A DNA stretch of 5,556 nucleotides, from contig PMOP01000126.1 in NCBI GenBank assembly GCA_003161495.1, positions 1 to 5,556 of the forward strand, read 5' to 3'. Below the pieces are notes generated by a model. It was not told where the DNA came from. It was given only the letters and a program-made list of their open reading frames with translations, and searched no databases. Positions 1-4,302 of this stretch are shown in pieces. How positions within the stretch are numbered: position 1 is the first letter of the stretch; every line of letters starts with the position of its first letter. A program made the position numbers and the translations under genes. The DNA is from Acidobacteriota bacterium (GTDB lineage: Bacteria; Acidobacteriota; Terriglobia; Acidiferrales; UBA7541).

Positions 1-20
1 GCCAGGAGTGGCTGTGCTAC
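1..20. repeat. Edge-truncated palindrome, possible dispersed repeat
   Basis: The first 12 bases are a small perfect palindrome (GCCA-GGAG-TGGC), followed by TGTGCTAC. If the missing bases to the left are CACA, the arms would lengthen to eight pairs. The form, together with the GTAGCACAGCCACTCC reading on the other strand, resembles short palindromic elements scattered between genes in acidobacterial genomes; that resemblance is from memory and not tested. Because the element is cut by the window edge, its true size cannot be seen. Confidence 0.3.
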
Positions 21-46
21 AAAAGGCGCAAGCCAAAGCCCGCGCC
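21..46 (-). terminator. Likely intrinsic terminator of the VOC gene
   Basis: On the minus strand, five bases after the TGA stop of the VOC gene, GGCGC (46-42) can pair with GCGCC (29-25) across a 12-base loop, which itself can form a short GC/GC pair. TTTT (24-21) follows directly. The stem is short and the T tract is only four bases, so termination could be partial. Confidence 0.42.
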
Positions 47-50
47 GCCG

Positions 51-860
51 TCACATCTTATCCAAGCCTTCGTTCAACTCGATGTACGTTCCCCACGGAT
101 CGGTCATGAACGCCAGGGAAATGCCTAGGTCAGGCCGCTTGGTGTAGGGCATATCGAATTTCACGCCGTTGGCCTCTGCCTTCTTGCAGAATGCTTCGAG
201 GCCCACGATTTCAAATCCAATGTGATCCAGCATGCGCCCCTTGGTCGGAACGGTGGGCGTGTCGGATTTGGTAAAAGTCAGGTTCGCGCCAGGAATATCC
301 GCGGCGTCAAACTGCCCGCGTTTCCCAGGCTTGGCGCCGAACATCTTGGCGTACCACGATTGCATCTCCAGCACGTTCGAACTTCCCGCGGCATCCGCTA
401 CATAGAAATGCACGTGGTGAAACGCAATCGGAACGGTTTGTGTCTTGTCTTCCAGGATCTCGATTCGCAGCAAATGGTCTGGCGTCCAGACGAATCCCTG
501 GCCGGGATTTTGGCCGGCTTCCGTATTCAGTCCTGCCGCCTTCCATTTTGCCATCGCTGCCGCGGTATCGGGCACATGAAAGCCAATGTGACCCACAACG
601 GATCCGACGGTTGGGGTCGTGCCGTCCCCTTTTCGTACCAGGATCAGGACGCCAGGGAATTTGAACACGTCGTTAGGACCCAGTTTTCCGGGGACGCCAC
701 CCATCGCAGTCCAGAATGTTTTGGCGGCTTCCACGTCCGGCACCAAAAAATGCACGTGGCCCATGGATACGCCTGCGTCATTCGGACCTGCGACTTGCGC
801 CCAGGAAGCGCGGGCGGGAATCAGCATTGCAAGACCGAGGATCAGAATCAGTTTTCTCAT
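51..860 (-). CDS. Exported tandem VOC-domain (glyoxalase/dioxygenase fold) protein
   Basis: This 269-residue protein begins with a signal peptide: charged MRK, a hydrophobic stretch LILILGLAMLIP, and a likely cleavage site SWA|Q after residue 21, so it should act outside the cytoplasm. Two vicinal-oxygen-chelate domains follow, at about 30-138 and 143-263. Each has two beta-alpha-beta-beta-beta halves with the usual openings: GHVHFLVPD and GHIGFHVPD in the first, HHVHFYVAD and DHIGFEI in the second. Each domain keeps a potential His/His/Glu metal site: H35, H91, E134 and H149, H213, E261. The family includes glyoxalases, extradiol dioxygenases, isomerases and resistance proteins, and the substrate cannot be read from the sequence. 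The frame is open back to 962, but the start at 860 is preferred because it has AAGGAG seven bases upstream and puts the signal peptide at the N-terminus. It is transcribed away from dtd and appears monocistronic within the window. Confidence 0.88.
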   Translation of the reverse strand: MRKLILILGLAMLIPARASWAQVAGPNDAGVSMGHVHFLVPDVEAAKTFWTAMGGVPGKLGPNDVFKFPGVLILVRKGDGTTPTVGSVVGHIGFHVPDTAAAMAKWKAAGLNTEAGQNPGQGFVWTPDHLLRIEILEDKTQTVPIAFHHVHFYVADAAGSSNVLEMQSWYAKMFGAKPGKRGQFDAADIPGANLTFTKSDTPTVPTKGRMLDHIGFEIVGLEAFCKKAEANGVKFDMPYTKRPDLGISLAFMTDPWGTYIELNEGLDKM

Positions 861-867
861 TCCATTG

Positions 868-873
868 CTCCTT
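868..873 (-). promoter_or_regulatory. Ribosome binding site of the VOC gene
   Basis: AAGGAG on the minus strand, seven bases before ATG at 860-858. This strong site decides in favour of the shorter protein with an N-terminal signal peptide, rather than the frame-open start 34 codons upstream. Confidence 0.8.
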
Positions 874-890
874 ATGCCAGCCAGATTGTT

Positions 891-930
891 GGATTTTCCG
901 CCGGCCATCCCGCGCGGAATCCGTTTTTTT
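891..930 (+). terminator. Terminator-like hairpin plus T7; leader hairpin when read on the minus strand
   Basis: GGATT(TT)CCGC (891-901) can pair with GCGGAATCC (914-922), a nine-pair stem with a two-base bulge and a 12-base loop. G and seven Ts (924-930) follow. Read on the plus strand it has the form of an intrinsic terminator, though no plus-strand gene ends here; it could stop antisense transcription through the VOC gene before it reaches dtd. Read on the minus strand it lies in the probable untranslated leader of the VOC gene, after a run of seven As. Confidence 0.35.
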
Positions 931-963
931 ATGGTCAGATCGTTCGTTAAATCGGTAAGCAAG

Positions 964-992
964 ACAGTAAGTTACGCGTTCTTTCGTGTCAA
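964..992 (-). promoter_or_regulatory. Candidate sigma-70-type promoter of the VOC gene
   Basis: On the minus strand a perfect TTGACA (992-987) is followed after 17 bases by TACTGT (969-964), a weak -10 element with three of six consensus bases. Initiation near 957 would give a leader of about 97 bases that contains the hairpin at 891-922. A 5-bp palindrome, CAAGG-aaag-CCTTG (990-1003), overlaps the -35 box and could be an operator. Confidence 0.4.
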
Positions 993-1062
993 GGAAAGCC
1001 TTGCTTCGCTATCCTGTGATCGAGAATCAAAATTGAAACTGCGGATTTCTTCCGGTTCAGGT

Positions 1063-1068
1063 TAGAAT
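1063..1068 (+). promoter_or_regulatory. Candidate -10 box for dtd
   Basis: TAGAAT matches the -10 consensus at five of six positions and lies 26 bases before the GTG start, leaving a very short leader. No good -35 sits at normal spacing; TTGAAA at 1033-1038 is 24 bases away, too far for a standard promoter. Treat as a weak prediction. Confidence 0.3.
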
Positions 1069-1077
1069 CCCGCGATC

Positions 1078-1083
1078 GGAGGG
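1078..1083 (+). promoter_or_regulatory. Ribosome binding site of dtd
   Basis: GGAGGG five bases before the GTG at 1089. It supports the GTG as start codon, which also gives the family's standard N-terminus MRAVIQRV. Confidence 0.75.
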
Positions 1084-1088
1084 CATAC

Positions 1089-1538
1089 GTGCGCGCCGTC
1101 ATTCAACGCGTTACCCGCGCCAGTGTGACTATCGAAGGCCGCGTCGCCGGAGAAATCGGCGCGGGTCTCCTGGTATTGCTGGGCGTCAGCAAGACGGACC
1201 ATCCGGAATCGGCTTCCTATCTCGCCGAAAAAATCGCAAACCTGCGGATATTTTCCGATGAAGCGGGAAAGATGAACCTGTCCGTGCTCGACACCGCGGG
1301 TTCCGCGCTGGTCGTGTCGCAGTTCACTTTGTATGGCGACACGCGGGGAGGCCGGCGGCCTTCGTTCATTCAGGCCGCTCCGCCGGAGGAAGCCAACCGT
1401 CTTTACCAGGAATTTGTGAAGTCGCTGCGTTCGCTCGGCATGAAGGTGGAAACCGGGGTGTTTCAGGCGCACATGCAGGTCGAGCTGGTCAATGACGGGC
1501 CGGTTACGATCCTGCTCGATTCCGAAAAAACGATCTGA
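1089..1538 (+). CDS. dtd: D-aminoacyl-tRNA deacylase (D-Tyr-tRNA deacylase)
   Basis: A cytoplasmic homodimeric proofreading enzyme that hydrolyses D-amino acids, and mischarged glycine, from tRNA and so keeps them out of protein. The 149 residues match the family's usual length of about 145. The N-terminus MRAVIQRV is the family signature, and both motifs of the composite active site are intact: SQFTL at 77-81, and NDGPVT at 135-140, where the Gly-cisPro pair enforces chiral selectivity. GRRPSF at 88-93 is also typical. Translation starts at GTG with a good ribosome binding site. It is the first of three plus-strand genes; no T-rich hairpin follows it, so readthrough into the MarR gene is possible. 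Identification is from clear family motifs; nothing is missing or odd. Confidence 0.97.
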   Translation: MRAVIQRVTRASVTIEGRVAGEIGAGLLVLLGVSKTDHPESASYLAEKIANLRIFSDEAGKMNLSVLDTAGSALVVSQFTLYGDTRGGRRPSFIQAAPPEEANRLYQEFVKSLRSLGMKVETGVFQAHMQVELVNDGPVTILLDSEKTI

Positions 1539-1578
1539 GCAGGCTCGTGGTTGCCGAGGCCGCGCGGAATACGCGATG

Positions 1579-1620
1579 AGCCTGAAGCCCTGCGTGGAAT
1601 TCCGCCAGACATTTCAGGCT
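1579..1620. repeat. 8-bp inverted repeat upstream of the MarR gene
   Basis: AGCCTGAA (1579-1586) and TTCAGGCT (1613-1620) are perfect inverted copies separated by 26 bases. The palindrome GGAATTCC (1595-1602) lies between them. No T tract follows, so this is not a convincing dtd terminator. It could be an operator for the MarR protein encoded just downstream, as such regulators often bind palindromes before their own gene, but this is inference. Confidence 0.3.
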
Positions 1621-1632
1621 GGCATTTATATC

Positions 1633-1638
1633 GGAGGG
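1633..1638 (+). promoter_or_regulatory. Ribosome binding site of the MarR-family gene
   Basis: GGAGGG nine bases before ATG at 1648. The frame is open upstream to 1492, overlapping dtd, but no comparable site precedes the earlier start and the added residues do not resemble MarR proteins. A second in-frame ATG at 1669 lacks an equally good site. Confidence 0.65.
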
Positions 1639-1647
1639 CGATACAAT

Positions 1648-2097
1648 ATGCTGGTGTCCACCGGCACAATGACCGTCGCGGAATTTCGCGCCCTTGCGGA
1701 ATTTCGATATCAAATTCGGATCTTCCTGAACGGCAGCGAGGAAGCCGCGCGCAACGCGGACCTCGAGCCGCAGCAGTATCTGCTCATGCTGGCGCTCCGC
1801 GGATTGCCCGCTGGCCGCGAGTCGAGCATTCGGGAGCTGGCCGAGCGCTTGCAGTTGCGCCACCACAGCGTCGTCGAGCTCGTGGACCGGCTGGAAAAAA
1901 GGCAGCTCCTGCGCCGCGAGCGCTCCCGGAACGACCGGCGGCAGGTGATTTTGCATCTGACGCCGCGCGGCGAAAAACTTCTTACGCGGCTTGCCAAGCA
2001 GCGGATCTCGGAGCTTCGCACGGCCGCGCCCGCGCTCGTCCAGTCACTTACGGCGGTGATTCGGTCGACGCAAGGCAGCCAGCGCAATCGCCGATAA
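1648..2097 (+). CDS. MarR-family winged-helix transcriptional regulator
   Basis: A 149-residue DNA-binding protein of typical MarR length, expected to act as a dimer on a palindromic operator. The N-terminal helix (about 8-34) and the C-terminal helix (about 108-140) should form the dimer interface. Between them is the winged helix-turn-helix: LEPQQYLLMLALRG (39-52), the helix IRELAERLQL (61-70), the recognition helix around HHSVVELVDRLEKRQLL (72-88), and the wing RSRNDRRQVILHLTPRG (92-108), which contains the conserved Asp-Arg of the family. There are no cysteines, which argues against thiol-based oxidation sensing; the ligand is unknown. It lies 109 bp after dtd and 91 bp before the ClC gene in the same direction, so it may regulate itself and the transporter. 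GCGGAATTTCG occurs twice, 18 bp apart (1678-1706), and encodes the repeated AEFR. Confidence 0.87.
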   Translation: MLVSTGTMTVAEFRALAEFRYQIRIFLNGSEEAARNADLEPQQYLLMLALRGLPAGRESSIRELAERLQLRHHSVVELVDRLEKRQLLRRERSRNDRRQVILHLTPRGEKLLTRLAKQRISELRTAAPALVQSLTAVIRSTQGSQRNRR

Positions 2098-2137
2098 AAG
2101 TGTTTCCGGCCCGCGGCGAATTGGACAGCGCATCCCG

Positions 2138-2151
2138 CATGGATTCCCATG
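2138..2151. promoter_or_regulatory. Candidate operator palindrome before the ClC gene
   Basis: CATGG-ATTC-CCATG is a perfect 5-bp inverted repeat in the spacer between the MarR and ClC genes. TTGGAC (2121-2126), a partial -35 match, lies just upstream, but no clear -10 follows. The position would suit repression by the neighbouring MarR protein. A palindrome of this size can arise by chance. Confidence 0.22.
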
Positions 2152-2173
2152 TCCTCGATGACACCGGGAAATT

Positions 2174-2179
2174 GAGAGG
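2174..2179 (+). promoter_or_regulatory. Ribosome binding site of the ClC gene
   Basis: GAGAGG nine bases before GTG at 2189. The alternative ATG at 2207, six codons later, has no similar site at the right distance, so GTG is preferred. Confidence 0.55.
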
Positions 2180-2188
2180 TTCGTTTCC

Positions 2189-4225
2189 GTGACATTCTTC
2201 GCTCGAATGAGCGAGCCCGACGACAGCGCACCGGGCCCCGTTCGATTTCGTCTCGGCTTCATTTCCTTGCTGGCCTCGATGGTCGGCATCATCTCCGGAT
2301 TCGTTGCATTTCTGCTTTACAACCTGATCGGATTTTTTACCAACCTCGCTTTCTACGGAGTCTGGTCCTTCCATTTTCGCAGCGCGGCGGAAAATCAACT
2401 GGGCGCGTGGGTCATCATCGTTCCGGTTATCGGCGGACTCATGATCGGCATCATGGCCAAGTACGGTTCGCCAAAAATAAGAGGTCACGGCATCCCTGAG
2501 GCGATGGAAGCCGTTCTTACTTCTAAGAGCCGGATCGAAGCCAAAGTTGCGATCCTCAAACCGATTTCGGCGGCCATCGGAATCGGCACGGGCGGTCCGT
2601 TTGGCGCTGAGGGACCGATTATTCAAACCGGGGGAGCGCTCGGTTCGCTCGTCGGCCAGCTTGTTTCGACTACGGCATCGGAACGCAAGGTTTTGCTGGC
2701 CTGCGGCGCGGGAGCCGGACTGGCCGCGATGTTCAACGCGCCGATTACCGGGGCGCTCCTGGCCATCGAACTCCTGCTGTTCGAGTTCCAGGCGCGTTCC
2801 TTCATCCCGCTAATGCTCGCCAACGCGCTGGCTGTCGCCGTTCGCCTTCGATTGTTCGGCGATGAAACGATGTTTCACGTCGGCGCTTTCGACTACGATC
2901 TCATCCACGGAATCCCTTTTTATCTTGTTCTCGGACTCATTTGCGGTTTCGCGGCGATTGGCTTTGCCTCGGCTCTGAAACGCCTCGAAGATTTTTTCGA
3001 TCACATGGAAAAAATTCCGGTGGTGTTGCATCCGGCCATCGGGGCGTTGGGTCTGGGCGTTGTCGGTTATTTTCTTCCGCGCGTCTTTGGTCCGGGTTAC
3101 GCCACCATCGGCGATGTTCTGAATGTGCGACTCGCTTTGACGGCGGTCGTGCTGCTTCTGGTTTGCAAGGCGGCCGTCGTGTTGCTCTCCCTCGGCTCGG
3201 GAACTTCGGGCGGCACGCTGGCTCCGATGTTTATGATGAGCGCCGCGATCGGCAGCACTTTTGCGATGGTCGTGAACTACTTGTTTCCGAGCGCGCACCT
3301 TTCCGTTGGCGCGTACGCCGTGGCAGCAATGGGGGCTCTGCTGTGCGCGTGCGCTCGCGCCACGTTTACATTCCTCGTCTGCGCGATTGAAACGACCCAC
3401 GATTTTCACGCCGTGGTTCCGGTCATCCTGGTCTGCGTCGTCGCCGACGCGATTGCCGTGCGCTACATGCCGTATTCGATCATGACGGAAAAACTTGCGC
3501 GAATGGGCTTTGGCGCGGGCCAGGATTACGAAACCAATTCGCTCAAGCAGCTCAAGGTCGCCGACGTCATGGTTCGCGATGTCTCGACGATCCTGCCCGA
3601 AGAGACTGTCCGCGAACTTGCCAACCGATTTGCGAACGGAGACTTGAAAGCTTCGCGCCATCACGCGCTGCCCATTGTGGATTCCGCGGGGCGCCTGCAA
3701 GGCCTCGTCACGCAGGGCGATTTGTTGCGTGCGCTGCAAGTGGACCCGGACGGCAAAATGAGCGTGCTCGATGCCGGCACGCGCTCGCTGGTGGTCGCCT
3801 TTCCCGACGAGCGCGTCTTCGACGCCGTGACGAAAATGCTCGAAAATAATATCGGTCGCCTGCCGGTGGTCGATCGCAAAAAACCGCTGCTAATGGTCGG
3901 GTACATCAACCGAGCCAATGTAATGGGTTCCTGGCGCGGACATTTGCATGAGGAATCGGTTCGCGAGCACGGCTGGTTGCGCAATCTGAAATCGATTCCC
4001 GCGAATAGGGGCGATCGAGGCGTCGCCCTCGGCCGCGTCGAGTCCCTCACGGACAATCAACTGCTTCTTACGCCCAATGAGCCTTCGGGCGGATCTGCCG
4101 AAGAGTTTGCGTTGAGCGCACCCGTGCGAGGAATTTTTCTGGGTGATGAAGTCCGGGTGAGCTACCGGAAGGAGAATGGCCGCAAGGTCGTCGCGCGAAT
4201 CGAAGAGCTTTCGAGCAGACAGTAG
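2189..4225 (+). CDS. ClC-family anion channel/transporter with two CBS domains and a C-terminal extension
   Basis: A 678-residue inner-membrane protein that moves chloride or a similar anion, in ClC proteins either by proton-coupled exchange or as a channel; it should form a dimer. The membrane part spans about 20-435. Family motifs are GHGIP (99-103), GAEGP (139-143) with the gating glutamate E141, FNAPITG (182-188), TSGGTLAP (339-346) and, near the end, Y429 in PYS, matching the anion-coordinating tyrosine of E. coli ClcA. Two positions differ from ClcA: the central serine of GSGIP is H100, and the intracellular proton glutamate (E203 in ClcA) aligns with L195, next to the retained E194. 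The cytosolic part has CBS1 (about 457-516) and CBS2 (about 525-580), which in relatives bind adenine nucleotides. A further 98 residues follow, with a beta-rich module at about 611-674. Start is GTG; the stop lies inside a REP-like palindrome. Transport mode and ion are uncertain. Confidence 0.93.
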   Translation: MTFFARMSEPDDSAPGPVRFRLGFISLLASMVGIISGFVAFLLYNLIGFFTNLAFYGVWSFHFRSAAENQLGAWVIIVPVIGGLMIGIMAKYGSPKIRGHGIPEAMEAVLTSKSRIEAKVAILKPISAAIGIGTGGPFGAEGPIIQTGGALGSLVGQLVSTTASERKVLLACGAGAGLAAMFNAPITGALLAIELLLFEFQARSFIPLMLANALAVAVRLRLFGDETMFHVGAFDYDLIHGIPFYLVLGLICGFAAIGFASALKRLEDFFDHMEKIPVVLHPAIGALGLGVVGYFLPRVFGPGYATIGDVLNVRLALTAVVLLLVCKAAVVLLSLGSGTSGGTLAPMFMMSAAIGSTFAMVVNYLFPSAHLSVGAYAVAAMGALLCACARATFTFLVCAIETTHDFHAVVPVILVCVVADAIAVRYMPYSIMTEKLARMGFGAGQDYETNSLKQLKVADVMVRDVSTILPEETVRELANRFANGDLKASRHHALPIVDSAGRLQGLVTQGDLLRALQVDPDGKMSVLDAGTRSLVVAFPDERVFDAVTKMLENNIGRLPVVDRKKPLLMVGYINRANVMGSWRGHLHEESVREHGWLRNLKSIPANRGDRGVALGRVESLTDNQLLLTPNEPSGGSAEEFALSAPVRGIFLGDEVRVSYRKENGRKVVARIEELSSRQ

Positions 4226-4254
4226 GACGGGCTTCAGCCTGTCTGGTTTTAATT
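4226..4254 (+). terminator. Intrinsic terminator for the ClC gene, within the palindromic element
   Basis: GACGGGC (4226-4232) pairs with GCCTGTC (4237-4243), seven pairs including one G-U, closed by a TTCA loop. TGG, TTTT, AA and TTTT follow. The hairpin starts immediately after the ClC stop codon, so ribosomes at the stop might interfere with its folding; the larger inverted repeat could also fold as one long hairpin. Confidence 0.5.
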
Positions 4255-4266
4255 TTACGTCGCTTT

Positions 4267-4292
4267 AAAAAGCAGACAGGCTAAAGCCCGTC
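4267..4292 (-). terminator. Intrinsic terminator for the DUF2207 gene, within the palindromic element
   Basis: Read on the minus strand, GACGGGC (4292-4286) pairs with GCCTGTC (4281-4275) around TTTA. TGC and five Ts (4271-4267) follow. It begins ten bases after the TAG stop of the DUF2207 gene. With the mirror hairpin it makes the element a two-way terminator between convergent genes. Confidence 0.55.
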
Positions 4293-4302
4293 CTACTTGA
4301 GC

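Larger units (their letters stand above)
4221..4297. repeat. REPIN-like element: two inverted 25-bp REP-type palindromes
   Basis: The left arm (4221-4245) and right arm (4273-4297) are inverted copies matching at 24 of 25 positions, around a 27-base AT-rich centre. TTTTAA (4247-4252) and TTAAAA (4265-4270) inside the centre extend the symmetry. Each arm is itself a hairpin: GACGGGC-ttca-GCCTGTC in the left arm and its near mirror in the right. Two palindromic units in inverted order is the layout of a REPIN, a nonautonomous element usually mobilised by a RAYT transposase encoded elsewhere. It fills nearly the whole gap between two convergent genes. Dispersal in the genome cannot be judged from one copy. 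Confidence 0.75.

Noticed and set aside
222..950. 242-codon plus-strand frame opposite the VOC gene
   Set aside because: It is antisense to clear VOC domains; its product is rich in Arg, His and Cys without family features, and no ribosome binding site supports it.
861..962. N-terminal extension of the VOC protein by 34 residues
   Set aside because: It would bury the signal peptide internally, and the strong AAGGAG lies directly before the ATG at 860.
1033..1068. TTGAAA and TAGAAT as a paired promoter for dtd
   Set aside because: The spacer is 24 bases, too long for a standard sigma-70 promoter; only the -10 candidate is retained.
1551..2192. 213-codon plus-strand frame overlapping the MarR gene
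   Set aside because: The product is Ala/Arg/Pro-rich low-complexity sequence, while the other frame encodes an intact MarR winged helix.
2810..3739. Long open frame (309 codons) on the minus strand inside the ClC gene
   Set aside because: The plus strand encodes conserved ClC and CBS motifs throughout this span. The antisense product is rich in Arg, His, Gln and Asp with no recognisable domain, as expected for a GC-rich shadow frame.
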